Origin: Gloeobacter kilaueensis JS1
GTDB lineage: Bacteria; Cyanobacteriota; Cyanobacteriia; Gloeobacterales; Gloeobacteraceae
DNA: 64,000 nucleotides
Assembly (NCBI RefSeq): GCF_000484535.1
Contig: NC_022600.1
Span: 1,612,001 to 1,676,000, forward strand
Reading direction: 5' to 3'
Shown: in pieces, positions 53,182 through 61,292 of the stretch
How positions within the stretch are numbered: the stretch's first letter is position 1
How the letters are laid out: each line of letters opens with the position of its first letter
Notes under the pieces: model-generated
Database searches by the model: none
What the model saw: only the letters and a program-made list of their open reading frames with translations
What the model was told of the DNA's origin: nothing
Program-made: the position numbers and the translations under genes

Positions 53182-53913
53182 GTGTGGCAATTTATCGAAG
53201 ATGGACCGTGGAGCCGTTGGGAGTGCGCGTTGCTCTCCCGCTGGCCCCACGGTTTTTTTACCCGCCGTGCCAGTGGTTGCCCGCCGGCACAGCTCGCCGT
53301 CGCTCTGGCTCTGCCCGCACAGACAGCCTTTTATCTCAAACAAACCCACAGCGCCCAGATCCAGCCGGTGCCCGTCGAGCCGGGCTGCACCGGCGACGCG
53401 CTCTGGAGCGATCGGCCCGGTGATTCGATCTGGGTGAGTACCGCCGATTGCACGCCGATCTTGCTGGCAGACCCACGCACCGGGGCGGTGGCTGCCATCC
53501 ACGCCGGTTGGCGCGGAACGGCCCAGTCGATTGTTGGGGCCACCGTCGCCGCACTCTGCAAGCAGGGCAGCGATCCGGCGAACCTGCTGTGCGCAATGGG
53601 ACCAGCAATCAGTGGCAGTGCCTACCAGGTGGCCCATGGAGTTGCGAGCGAAGTGACAGCGACGATCACCGAAGCTTCTTTGGCCCTGCTGCCGGACGCT
53701 GAACCGGGCCGGGTGCGCCTCGATGTGCGCGAGGTCAACCGCCAGCAGGCGATCGCCAGGGGGCTGCTACCGGAACGGATCGCCATCTGTCCGGCCTGTA
53801 CCTACGGCAGCCCCGACTGGCTGTACTCCTATCGCCGGGAAGGGGGCGGCAAGATCCAGTACTCAGGTATCGGTCTGCCGATAGAGCAGGGGCCGGGCGA
53901 CGACAATCGCTGA
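53182..53913 (+). CDS. YfiH/laccase-domain protein (purine nucleoside phosphorylase type)
   Basis: 243 residues from GTG 53182, 4 bases after clpP. HGFFTRRAS, LKQTHSAQI (His), STADCTPILLADP (Cys), AIHAGWRGTA (His) and LLCAMGPAISGSAYQV are the DUF152/YfiH motifs with the Cys and two His zinc ligands. Such proteins phosphorolyse purine nucleosides. The 3' end overlaps the convergent comF gene by 51 bases. Confidence 0.88.
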   Translation: MWQFIEDGPWSRWECALLSRWPHGFFTRRASGCPPAQLAVALALPAQTAFYLKQTHSAQIQPVPVEPGCTGDALWSDRPGDSIWVSTADCTPILLADPRTGAVAAIHAGWRGTAQSIVGATVAALCKQGSDPANLLCAMGPAISGSAYQVAHGVASEVTATITEASLALLPDAEPGRVRLDVREVNRQQAIARGLLPERIAICPACTYGSPDWLYSYRREGGGKIQYSGIGLPIEQGPGDDNR

Positions 53914-54501
53914 GACAGGGCCGCTACCTCTTTGCTGAAGGGCAACTGCGCACTGGCGAAGCGTGCCACCGGTGGTAAAGATATCGTCTACCAGAAGCAC
54001 CGGCTCCGGTGGTAGGGAGCCCACGACACTGAAGGCATCCTCGATCGCTCTGGCGCGCTCGATGGGATCGAGGCGATGGAGGGCAGGAGTGGCACGGGTG
54101 CGCTGCAGGAGGTGGCTACTGTGGACCATGCCCGTTCGCCTACAAAAGGCGCGGGCAAGCCGCTCAGCCTGGTTGTAGCCCCGCTCGCTTAGCCGCTCGG
54201 CGTGCAGTGGTACAGCGATGACCCGATAGTGGCGCGGCCATCGCTCCTCAAGCCACCAGCGCCCCAATCGTTCTCCCAGCCAGTCTCCGATTTCGGGCCG
54301 ATTGCCGTACTTCAGCAGTTCGAGCGCCCGCCTGAGCAAACCTGCATAGACGCCCCAGGGATAGACGGCGAGGCTACCCGTCGATGTACGCCTTTGCTCA
54401 AAGCGACTACTCGTCAGCTCCGCCCCGCACCTTGCACAGAGGTAGTCACTTGTGCGTTGCTCGCAAAGCGGGCAGCGGTGCTGAAACAGCCAGAATTTCA
54501 C
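53863..54501 (-). CDS. ComF-family phosphoribosyltransferase-like protein
   Basis: 212 residues. N-terminal zinc ribbon (CPLCEQ and CARCG), LKYGNRPEIGDWL, PLHAERLSERGYNQAERLARAF and the PRPP-binding LLVDDIFTTGGTL. ComF relatives aid DNA uptake in competent bacteria. GTG start without an obvious ribosome site. Confidence 0.9.
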   Translation of the reverse strand: MKFWLFQHRCPLCEQRTSDYLCARCGAELTSSRFEQRRTSTGSLAVYPWGVYAGLLRRALELLKYGNRPEIGDWLGERLGRWWLEERWPRHYRVIAVPLHAERLSERGYNQAERLARAFCRRTGMVHSSHLLQRTRATPALHRLDPIERARAIEDAFSVVGSLPPEPVLLVDDIFTTGGTLRQCAVALQQRGSGPVSAIVVARPLLYRQTDT

Positions 54502-54595
54502 AGAGTACTACGGGTAGAACAACCCTCAGCCTATTGCCTGCAGCTCGCCACCCGCTCCTACCAGCTGGAACCAGACAGGCGAGAAAATATTTGAG

Positions 54596-54669
54596 GGCGG
54601 ACGATGGGGTTTGAACCCACGAATGGAGGATCCACAATCCTCTGCCTTAACCACTTGGCTACGCCCGCC
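54596..54669 (-). tRNA. tRNA-His (GTG)
   Basis: Folds as a full cloverleaf. The anticodon stem GAGGA/TCCTC encloses TTGTGGA, giving anticodon GTG (His). The acceptor stem GCGGGCG/CGTCCGC is intact with one G-T wobble. The extra 5' G(-1) faces C73, the identity pair of histidine tRNA, and both are encoded. The T-loop reads TTCAAAC. CCA is not encoded. Confidence 0.95.
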
Positions 54670-54807
54670 AGAAGCCGCTTCCTATCCTAGCATTGCGCAC
54701 CAAGTAAGCAGACGGTCAGTACCCAAAGAAAAGTAACCGACTGGTGAACAGCCAATTTTTTAGAGTACAATGGAGATCTCTGCAGAGCAGATACCGGAGT
54801 GCGTCGG

Positions 54808-55332
54808 TCAGCGTACCTGGGGATCGGTGATCTCCAGATTGTCCTTGAGAACCAGAATCTCGTCGCGGTGCGCCTCGATAAGCAACCTTGCTCCCTGGTC
54901 AATTCTGGTAATCTGGGCGATCACCTGCTCAGGCCGCCGGGCGCTCCTCCAGTAAAACACACCGGCAAGGGGACTGGACAGGGGCAACAGCAAAAGAGCG
55001 ACCCGCCAGCCTGCCGCCTCAAACAACGTTGTCAGGACCAAAGCCAGACAGGCCAAACCCAAAAATGCAAGGAGAGTCAAGAAGCCAGCGAGAAAACGGC
55101 TCGGGGCGACAATCCCCGAAAAGATGAGTTGATGCTCTTTCGCTTGGACGAGTCGGTAAGAGCGCTTCTCAAGGTAGGTCTGGAGTGTGTTGGCGAGTTG
55201 CTGGGGCGAGCTGTTGAAATCTATTTCCGCCTGCTCGGTACGATCTTTGACCGAGGCACGCAGAAAGAAAAACAGGCCGACGAGCATCAGCAGCGTCAGT
55301 ACCAGGGTCGAAAGGACAGTGATCTGCTGCAT
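54808..55332 (-). CDS. Cofactor assembly of complex C protein (CCB2/CCB4-like)
   Basis: 174 residues. An N-terminal helix ends in LFFFLRASVKDRTEQAEIDF, which I recognise from cyanobacterial 'cofactor assembly of complex C' proteins. Two further helices (residues about 80-118) and a soluble C-terminus follow. These factors attach the extra haem c' to cytochrome b6. It diverges from the sigma factor gene. Confidence 0.72.
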   Translation of the reverse strand: MQQITVLSTLVLTLLMLVGLFFFLRASVKDRTEQAEIDFNSSPQQLANTLQTYLEKRSYRLVQAKEHQLIFSGIVAPSRFLAGFLTLLAFLGLACLALVLTTLFEAAGWRVALLLLPLSSPLAGVFYWRSARRPEQVIAQITRIDQGARLLIEAHRDEILVLKDNLEITDPQVR

Positions 55333-55378
55333 GACTTCTATTATTGCCTCCCGCCCGCCTGGTTGCCTACTGCATCAG

Positions 55379-55407
55379 TTTTCAAGACTTGATATTGGTC
55401 GTATAAT
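55379..55407 (+). promoter_or_regulatory. Sigma-70-type promoter for sigma factor gene
   Basis: TTTTCA (55379-55384) and a perfect TATAAT (55402-55407) are separated by 17 bases. Transcription would start near 55414, leaving a leader of about 205 bases before ATG 55620. Confidence 0.55.
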
Positions 55408-55504
55408 AATAGTTGAGAGGCAAGAGAAAAACCGTTTCACATATTCACGCTCAATTGAGATTGCTCCTCCGGTCAGGTATCTGGTCTTTAAGGAACATCC
55501 CCAG

Positions 55505-55556
55505 CCCAGGCAGGTGTCTATAGAACAAAGCTCAAGCGTCCTGCGCTTTGCCTGGG
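55505..55556 (+). promoter_or_regulatory. Structured 5' leader element
   Basis: CCCAGGCA (55505-55512) pairs perfectly with TGCCTGGG (55549-55556). Inside it, AAAGC (55527-55531) can pair with GCTTT (55545-55549). It lies in the long leader of the sigma factor gene and could affect translation or mRNA stability. Confidence 0.4.
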
Positions 55557-55619
55557 TGCACCACGGTTCTGATCCGGCTTTCAGACAAGCCATTTACGTT
55601 AAGGAAGGTTGAACTTACC

Positions 55620-56702
55620 ATGCACATCGTCGATATTGATATGCTCACAGCTCCCGATGAACTGGAGGCAGGCGGGCTCGACGAGCCCATCCTCGATCCC
55701 CAGGCGCTGGAAGCTTTTGTGCAGGTAGACTACACCGACGAGCGACCGGCCAAGCCGAGCAACTCGACGGACCTGGTGCGCGTGTATCTGCAGGAGATCG
55801 GTCGGGTGCCGCTTTTGGGCCGCGACGAAGAGGTGGAGCTTGCCCAGCAGGTGCAGCGACTGATGAAGCTGATGGGCATCAAAGAATCGCTGGGCGCTCA
55901 AGCCAGCGACGCTGACTGGGCGGAGGCTGCTCATCTGGGTGTTTCTGAGCTTAAGCGGCAGGTGCAGGCGGGCACCCGCGCCAAGAAAAAGATGATCGAG
56001 GCCAACCTGCGCCTGGTCGTCTCGGTCGCCAAGAAGTACCAGAACCGGGGTCTTGAGTTGCTCGATCTGGTTCAGGAGGGCACCCTCGGCCTGGAGCGGG
56101 CCGTCGAAAAGTTCGACCCGACGAAGGGATATCGCTTTTCGACCTACGCGTACTGGTGGATTCGCCAGGGGATCACCCGCGCCATCGCCACCCAGTCGCG
56201 GACGATTCGTCTACCGGTCCACATCACCGAAAAGCTCAACCGGATCAAGAAGACCCAGCGCAAGCTCTCGCAGAACCTGGGCCGCACCCCAACCATCTCC
56301 GAGATCGCCGACGAACTGGAGATGGAACCGGCCCACGTGCGCGAGTTGATGAGCCGGGTGCCGCGTTCGGTTTCCCTTGAGACCCGCGTCGGCAAAGACA
56401 AGGACACCGAACTGGGCGAGTTGCTCGAAGCAGAAGAAGTCTCCCCCGAAGAGAGTGCCGTGCAGCAGTCCCTCAGGCGCGACGTGCAGGAGCTATTGGG
56501 CGATCTGACCCTGCGCGAACGGGATGTGGTGACGATGCGCTACGGTCTGCTCGACGGCAGGCAGTACTCGCTGTCTGAGATTGGCCGGGCGCTTGAGCTT
56601 TCGCGGGAGCGGGTGCGCCAGATCGAGTCGAAGGCTCTGCAAAAGCTGCGTCAGCCGCGCCGTCGGGCCAAGGTCCGCGACTACCTTGAGCTGATGGAAT
56701 AG
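55620..56702 (+). CDS. Sigma-70 family RNA polymerase sigma factor, group 1/2
   Basis: 360 residues from ATG 55620 (AAGGAAGG upstream). Region 1.2 (LVRVYLQEIGRVPLLGRDEE), region 2 ([45 protein letters not shown]), region 3 and region 4 ([34 protein letters not shown]) are complete. There is no long acidic N-terminal extension, so a group 2 factor is likelier than the primary SigA. It ends at a strong terminator. Confidence 0.9.
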   Translation: MHIVDIDMLTAPDELEAGGLDEPILDPQALEAFVQVDYTDERPAKPSNSTDLVRVYLQEIGRVPLLGRDEEVELAQQVQRLMKLMGIKESLGAQASDADWAEAAHLGVSELKRQVQAGTRAKKKMIEANLRLVVSVAKKYQNRGLELLDLVQEGTLGLERAVEKFDPTKGYRFSTYAYWWIRQGITRAIATQSRTIRLPVHITEKLNRIKKTQRKLSQNLGRTPTISEIADELEMEPAHVRELMSRVPRSVSLETRVGKDKDTELGELLEAEEVSPEESAVQQSLRRDVQELLGDLTLRERDVVTMRYGLLDGRQYSLSEIGRALELSRERVRQIESKALQKLRQPRRRAKVRDYLELME

Positions 56703-56721
56703 CTGGTAGCTGTTACATTGG

Positions 56722-56748
56722 GGCCGTTCCGCCGGAGCGGCCTTTTTT
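56722..56748 (+). terminator. Rho-independent terminator of sigma factor gene
   Basis: GGCCGTTCC (56722-56730) pairs with GGAGCGGCC (56734-56742) around a 3-base loop, followed by six T. The next gene's ATG follows the T-run directly. Confidence 0.8.
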
Positions 56749-57375
56749 ATGTTCGACGCACTCACGATCGCCTCGCAGGAGCCCACTCCCCGAGCCCTCG
56801 CTTTTTTTCTGCACGGTCGCGGGGCGAATGGCCTCGATTTGCTTGCGCTCGTAGAGGCACTGGCGCTGCCGGCGCTGCGATATTATCTGCCGGATGCGCC
56901 CTACGCCCTGGCAGAATTTTCAGAAGGCAGACAGTGGTACGAGTTTGGTCCTGCTCATGCCCAGGGCGTCGAGCACAGCAGTGAGCTGTTGACGGAACTG
57001 ATCCGCGCCGAACGGCGGCGCTTTGGCGATCTGCCGGTGCTGCTGGCCGGTTTTTCGCAGGGGGCGGTGCTTGCCCTCAGCACTGGCTTGCTCCTCGACC
57101 CGCCGCCGGCGGCGATCGTCGCTTTGAGCGGCTACCTGTTTGAGCCGGAACGCCTCTGGGCGCTAAGGCCCGCAGCCCTACCCTGGCCGGCGGTGCTCAT
57201 TGTCCACGGCGAGGCCGACCCGGTCATCCCGGTGCGGGCCAGCCGCCTGGCAAAAGCAGCCCTGACTGAGGCTGGCGTCACCGTCGAGTACCAGGAATAC
57301 GCCATGGGCCACCAGATCAATCAGGCAGCCGTTGCTCGCATCCGTACTTTTATCGAACGCCTTCTGCCAGCCTGA
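56749..57375 (+). CDS. Alpha/beta hydrolase (phospholipase/carboxylesterase family)
   Basis: 208 residues. FFLHGRGANG (oxyanion), LLAGFSQGAVLAL (nucleophile Ser), VHGEADPVIPV (acid) and YAMGHQINQ (His) form the full triad of the YpfH/Abhydrolase_2 group. The start is unusual: the ATG abuts a terminator T-run, and the only Shine-Dalgarno-like GGAG lies inside the hairpin. Read-through or structure opening may be needed for expression. Confidence 0.87.
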   Translation: MFDALTIASQEPTPRALAFFLHGRGANGLDLLALVEALALPALRYYLPDAPYALAEFSEGRQWYEFGPAHAQGVEHSSELLTELIRAERRRFGDLPVLLAGFSQGAVLALSTGLLLDPPPAAIVALSGYLFEPERLWALRPAALPWPAVLIVHGEADPVIPVRASRLAKAALTEAGVTVEYQEYAMGHQINQAAVARIRTFIERLLPA

Positions 57376-57383
57376 CCGGGCCG

Positions 57384-57578
57384 CTACTCCTCCAGTTCGG
57401 GAAGCAGGCGCGAACTGAGATATTTTTTACTTTCGTCGCTGAAAGCAAGCAACTGCTGCTCAGCGCCCGCAGCGAGCCGCAGCCCCACTTCGAGCCAGAG
57501 GGCCAGGCTGCCGGTGGCGAGCTGCAGCAGACCATCGACTTCAGGCAATTTCAAAGGGGTCGGCGGCATCGGTTTCAT
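57384..57578 (-). CDS. Small hypothetical protein, 64 aa
   Basis: ATG 57578 to TAG 57384. The codon usage matches neighbouring genes (strong C/G at third positions) after the first few codons. The protein is Leu/Ala-rich and amphipathic (VDGLLQLATGSLALWLEVG), with a polar end. The start lies 38 bases inside the HEAT gene end, suggesting coupling. No family recognised. Confidence 0.6.
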   Translation of the reverse strand: MKPMPPTPLKLPEVDGLLQLATGSLALWLEVGLRLAAGAEQQLLAFSDESKKYLSSRLLPELEE

Positions 57579-58200
57579 AGTGGTACCCGAGAGTATTTAA
57601 TGCTTCGCGCACGTCCTGCTGGACGCTCAAATCGTCGTCGTCGAGGGCACTGAGCAGGGCCGGCACACCGGCTTCTTTGTCGCCCAGCTTGCCCAGCGCC
57701 CAGGCGCAGTTGCTGCGCACCACAGCAACCGGGTCGGCTTTGAGGGCTGTAGCCAACGGTGCGACGGCGCGCGGATCGCCTAATTGACCAAGGGCACTGG
57801 CCGCCCAGAGCTGCACCGCTGGAATATCGGTCACAAGAGCATCGACCAGCGAATCGAAGGCGCGAGCGTCCTGGCAGTTGCCCAGTGCCCAGACCAGTCC
57901 CTTGCGCACGTATCCGTTCCAGTCCTGCAGCAGTGTGGCGATGAGCGGCTCGACCGCCGCCGGACACGGATTGCGGCCCAGGGCGTAGGCTGCACTCACC
58001 CTGACTAGTGGGCAATCGTCGGCCAACAAATCGATGAGTGCCGGGACCGAGCGCTCGTCTTGAATTTCTGAGAAGGCGCGAGCTGCCAGCATCCGGCGGG
58101 TAACGTCCCCGGATATCAGATCGCTCAGCAACTGCTCGATGTCCGGGGGCGAGTCCACCACCTCCAGCGCGTAGGGCTCCGCCTCGATCAGCTCGTCCAT
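57541..58200 (-). CDS. HEAT-repeat protein (PBS-lyase type repeats)
   Basis: 219 residues from ATG 58200. About five HEAT/PBS-lyase repeats of roughly 31 residues: RSVPALIDLLADDCPLVRVS, AYALGRNPCPAAVEPLIATL, WALGNCQDARAFDSLVDAL, SALGQLGDPRAVAPLATAL and WALGKLGDKEAGVPALLSAL. In cyanobacteria such proteins act in bilin attachment (CpcE/F type) or as scaffolds; it lacks evident CpcE-specific features, so scaffold is safer. Confidence 0.85.
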   Translation of the reverse strand: MDELIEAEPYALEVVDSPPDIEQLLSDLISGDVTRRMLAARAFSEIQDERSVPALIDLLADDCPLVRVSAAYALGRNPCPAAVEPLIATLLQDWNGYVRKGLVWALGNCQDARAFDSLVDALVTDIPAVQLWAASALGQLGDPRAVAPLATALKADPVAVVRSNCAWALGKLGDKEAGVPALLSALDDDDLSVQQDVREALNTLGYHYETDAADPFEIA

Positions 58201-58240
58201 ACCGCCTATTGTGACATTCTCCGCTGGAAAGCCGAAAGCT

Positions 58241-59146
58241 CTAAGCCTCGGTCCAATCGCGCAGGAGCATCTGGCGGCGCGGGTGGCGCAGCTTGCGCAT
58301 CGCCTTGGCTTGAATCTGGCGCACCCGCTCGCGCGAAAGATTGTACATCTCGCCAATGTCGGCCAGGGTGTAATTGTTGCCGTCGGCGAGTCCAAAGCGC
58401 AGCTCGATGATGTCGCGCTCGCGGGGGGTGAGCAGGTGCAACAGCGCTTCGATTTGCTCGACGAGCAGAGCGTAATCGAGCGTCTCGGTGGGCGAGGTCG
58501 TCTCGCTGTCTTCGATGAGTTGCAACAGCTCGGTGTCCTCTTCTTTGCCCACCCGCACGTGCAGCGAAAGGGTGCGGCGACCCGCATCGAGGATCTCATC
58601 GAGCTTGTCGATATCCAGTTCGAGGGCGGCGGCCATCTCGGCTTTGGTCGGCTTGCGCGACAATTCCTGGGTGAGCTGGCGGCGGATGCGCTTGACCTGG
58701 TTGAGCTTTTCGACCATGTGGACCGGCAGGCGCACCGTCCGCGACTGAGAGGCGATGGCGCGGGTGATCCCCTGGCGAATCCACCAGTACGCGTAGGTCG
58801 AGAACTTGTAACCGCGCTCGAAGTCGAACTTTTCGGCGGCGCGCATCAGGCCGATTGCCCCTTCTTGGATGAGATCGAGGAAGGGCACGCCCCGGTTGAG
58901 ATATTTTTTGGCGATCGACACGACCAGGCGCAAGTTGGCCCGCACCAGGCGGCGCTTGGCGGACTCGGCTCCTGTTCCTCCCCTGGCGATGACCTGGGCT
59001 AGCTCGACCTCCTGCTCGGAAGTCAAAAGCGGATATCGGGACATTTCTCGCAAAAACTGGCCCACGGAATCCTCTAGAGAGGATTGGCTGGCGCGGCCAC
59101 GGCGCTGCTGGGGCTCTGAGAGTTGAATTTTGACCAGGGACGTCAT
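58241..59146 (-). CDS. Sigma-70 family RNA polymerase sigma factor, group 2
   Basis: 301 residues from ATG 59146, backed by GGAG six bases upstream; ATG 59167 is possible but has no ribosome site. Region 1.2 ([21 protein letters not shown]), region 2 ([44 protein letters not shown]), region 3 and region 4 ([34 protein letters not shown]) are complete. It lacks an N-terminal region 1.1. Likely stress- or condition-specific. Confidence 0.9.
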   Translation of the reverse strand: MTSLVKIQLSEPQQRRGRASQSSLEDSVGQFLREMSRYPLLTSEQEVELAQVIARGGTGAESAKRRLVRANLRLVVSIAKKYLNRGVPFLDLIQEGAIGLMRAAEKFDFERGYKFSTYAYWWIRQGITRAIASQSRTVRLPVHMVEKLNQVKRIRRQLTQELSRKPTKAEMAAALELDIDKLDEILDAGRRTLSLHVRVGKEEDTELLQLIEDSETTSPTETLDYALLVEQIEALLHLLTPRERDIIELRFGLADGNNYTLADIGEMYNLSRERVRQIQAKAMRKLRHPRRQMLLRDWTEA

Positions 59147-59207
59147 GTCGTTCTCCGTATCCTGCATCTTTGCATCCGCTTTTATGTCTGGCCTTCTTAC
59201 TCTAATT

Positions 59208-59236
59208 TATTTAACAAAATTTAACTATCGAGTCAA
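59208..59236 (-). promoter_or_regulatory. Sigma-70-type promoter for group 2 sigma gene
   Basis: On the minus strand TTGACT (59236-59231) and TAAATA (59213-59208) are 17 bases apart in an AT-rich tract. The sigma gene starts 62 bases downstream. Confidence 0.45.
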
Positions 59237-59334
59237 CAAAATTAAACCTGTCGCGGTTGAGCTTAAAACATACTGTAAATTTCCCGCAGGGCGGCCACAT
59301 CTGTCGCGGGGATCAGATCGGAGTGTACCGGGGA

Positions 59335-59997
59335 TCAAGGCTGGGGGTACGACTTGTCGAGGGTGCCCGCTGTTATCAGGAGCTGTTGAATCTGGGCGGC
59401 ACAGGCGGCGGTGGTGGTCTCTAAAGCCGCACGGCGGGTACTTTCTGGCGGTGCGAGGGCCGGGCCAAAACAGACGCTCACCCGGTGCAGGCGCGGCAGG
59501 AGGCTGCCTTTAGGAAGGATCAAGCCGCTACCGGCAATTGCCACCGGCACGATCGGCACCTGGGTTTTGGCCGCGAGCATGGCCGCTCCCAGTTGCGCCG
59601 ATGGCACACTGCCGTCGGGGGTGCGGGTGCCGTTTAAGAAGATGCCCACTGCCCACTGGTAATCGAGCGCTTCGAGGGCAGCGCGGATAGCACCTCGATC
59701 GCCGCTGCCGCGCTTGACCGGAAAAGCGCCGTACAGGCGGATCACACGGCTGAGTACGGGGTTTGTGAACAATTCTTCTTTGGCCATAAACGCGACCGGT
59801 CGCCGGGCACAGTTGGCGAGGATCACCGGGTCGAGGTGGCTGGCGTGGCTACTCGCCAGGATCACAGCCCCCGTGGCAGGAACGTGGGCTTCGCCTGCAA
59901 TCTTTACTCGCAGGGCCGTGTGCAGGATCGGGCTGACGATGAGCCACTTAAAGAGGTGATAGGCCACCAGGGTCTGCTCGGGACGCAGGGTCTTCAC
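59335..59997 (-). CDS. plsC: 1-acyl-sn-glycerol-3-phosphate acyltransferase family protein
   Basis: 220 residues from GTG 59997, chosen because GGAGG lies five bases upstream; longer frames run into the insertion element. Acyltransferase motif I SSHASHLDP (HxxxxD), motif II (GAFPVKRGSGDRGAI), motif III GIFLNGTRTPDG and motif IV (VPIVPVAIAG). Motif III is usually FPEGTR; the Glu is Asn here, which may alter glycerol-phosphate binding. It attaches the second acyl chain in phospholipid synthesis, or acylates another acceptor. Confidence 0.85.
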   Translation of the reverse strand: MKTLRPEQTLVAYHLFKWLIVSPILHTALRVKIAGEAHVPATGAVILASSHASHLDPVILANCARRPVAFMAKEELFTNPVLSRVIRLYGAFPVKRGSGDRGAIRAALEALDYQWAVGIFLNGTRTPDGSVPSAQLGAAMLAAKTQVPIVPVAIAGSGLILPKGSLLPRLHRVSVCFGPALAPPESTRRAALETTTAACAAQIQQLLITAGTLDKSYPQP

Positions 59998-60155
59998 CTG
60001 AACCTCCGGGATGCCGCCTGCTTTAGCCCCTTTTGGGGCCAGGTCTGGCGGAGGGATAGGTAGCGGGCCGTTGCACGGGCGGCCCAAGCCTGCCGCAAGG
60101 CAGGCAAATTCGTATTCATGTTCAATCTCCTTCGTGAGTGAGATATGATTGGGGT

Positions 60156-61292
60156 ATGACTCAAGTGCTGACAGTGTCCTGCAAACTCAACCCTACCTCC
60201 GAGCAAGCAGCGAAGATAGATGCCACACTCAAAGCTTTTGCAGATGCTTGCACCTGGGTCAACCTGAGCGCGCCTACGGGGCTGACAAACCCTGCAGCGA
60301 TGCAGAAGGCCGTCTACCACGAAGCACGGGTGCTGTTTGGCTTGTCCGCCAATCTGACTGTCCGGGCCGTTGCTCGTGTCTGCGCCAATCGCAAGACCGC
60401 CAAGGTCAAGGGCCATCTGGTCAAAAGCTTTGCCGCTACAAGCATCGACTACGACGCCCGCATTTTTTCGTTGAATGAAAAGCGTTGGATGGTGAGTGTA
60501 ACGTTGCTGGGTGGACGCGAACACATCCCACTGGCCATCGGCAACTACCAGCGGCACCTGTTGGCTAGACAGCAACCGACCTCTGCCACGCTGGTAAAGC
60601 GCAAGGACGGCAGCTACTACATCCAGATTCAGGTCAAGTCCGAGCCGGGTGAACCATCTGAACCAGAGGGGTGTCTCGGTGTTGACCTGGGCCGGACGGA
60701 CATTGCTCACACCTCTACAGGAGAGTCCTTCGATGGACAGCAGTTGAAAGAAACCCGCGACCGCTTTGCTCGTACCAGAGCACGGCTTCAGCATCGGGCT
60801 GCTAAAGGCACGCGGAGCACTCGCAGAAGAGCGAGAGAGCACCAGAAACGGCTGGGCAGCAGAGAGCGCAGATTCCAGACCAACATCAACCATCGAATCA
60901 GCCATCGACTAGTCCAGCAAGCAAAGTCTTTGAACTGGAGCATCGCTCTTGAAGACCTGACGGGTATTCGTCAACGCACCAACACTGGGCCGCAAAGCAA
61001 GACGGAACGCAGACGCAGCAACAGTTGGGCGTTCTACCAGTTGCGCCAGTTCGTCGCCTACAAAGCTATCCGTGCGGGTGTGAGCGTGGTGCTGGTGAAG
61101 CCGGCCTACACCTCTCAGACCTGCCACTGTTGCCACCGTATCGGGGAGCGGCAGGGGAAGAGCTTCAGGTGTGGCGGTTGTGGTTGGCATGGCGATGCGG
61201 ATTTCAATGGTTCAGTGAATATTTCTCAATTGGGGCGACTTGTAAACTCGCCTCGCGGTCCCTGGATGGCTTGCCGTTTGGAGGGCTTCTGA
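60156..61292 (+). CDS. tnpB: TnpB RNA-guided nuclease (IS605 OrfB)
   Basis: 378 residues from ATG 60156. The RuvC residues are all present: Asp in GVDLGRTDIA (about 176), Glu in ALEDLTGIR (about 265) and Asp in HGDADFNGSVNI (about 349). The zinc finger is CHCCHRIGERQGKSFRCGGC. TnpB uses an RNA from the right end of its element to cut matching DNA and helps the element persist. The frame is uninterrupted, so it may be active. Confidence 0.93.
   Translation: MTQVLTVSCKLNPTSEQAAKIDATLKAFADACTWVNLSAPTGLTNPAAMQKAVYHEARVLFGLSANLTVRAVARVCANRKTAKVKGHLVKSFAATSIDYDARIFSLNEKRWMVSVTLLGGREHIPLAIGNYQRHLLARQQPTSATLVKRKDGSYYIQIQVKSEPGEPSEPEGCLGVDLGRTDIAHTSTGESFDGQQLKETRDRFARTRARLQHRAAKGTRSTRRRAREHQKRLGSRERRFQTNINHRISHRLVQQAKSLNWSIALEDLTGIRQRTNTGPQSKTERRRSNSWAFYQLRQFVAYKAIRAGVSVVLVKPAYTSQTCHCCHRIGERQGKSFRCGGCGWHGDADFNGSVNISQLGRLVNSPRGPWMACRLEGF

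Noticed and set aside
59994-60905. 303-codon minus-strand frame over tnpB
   Set aside because: TnpB is intact on the other strand; no recognisable tnpA (Y1 transposase) motif in this frame.
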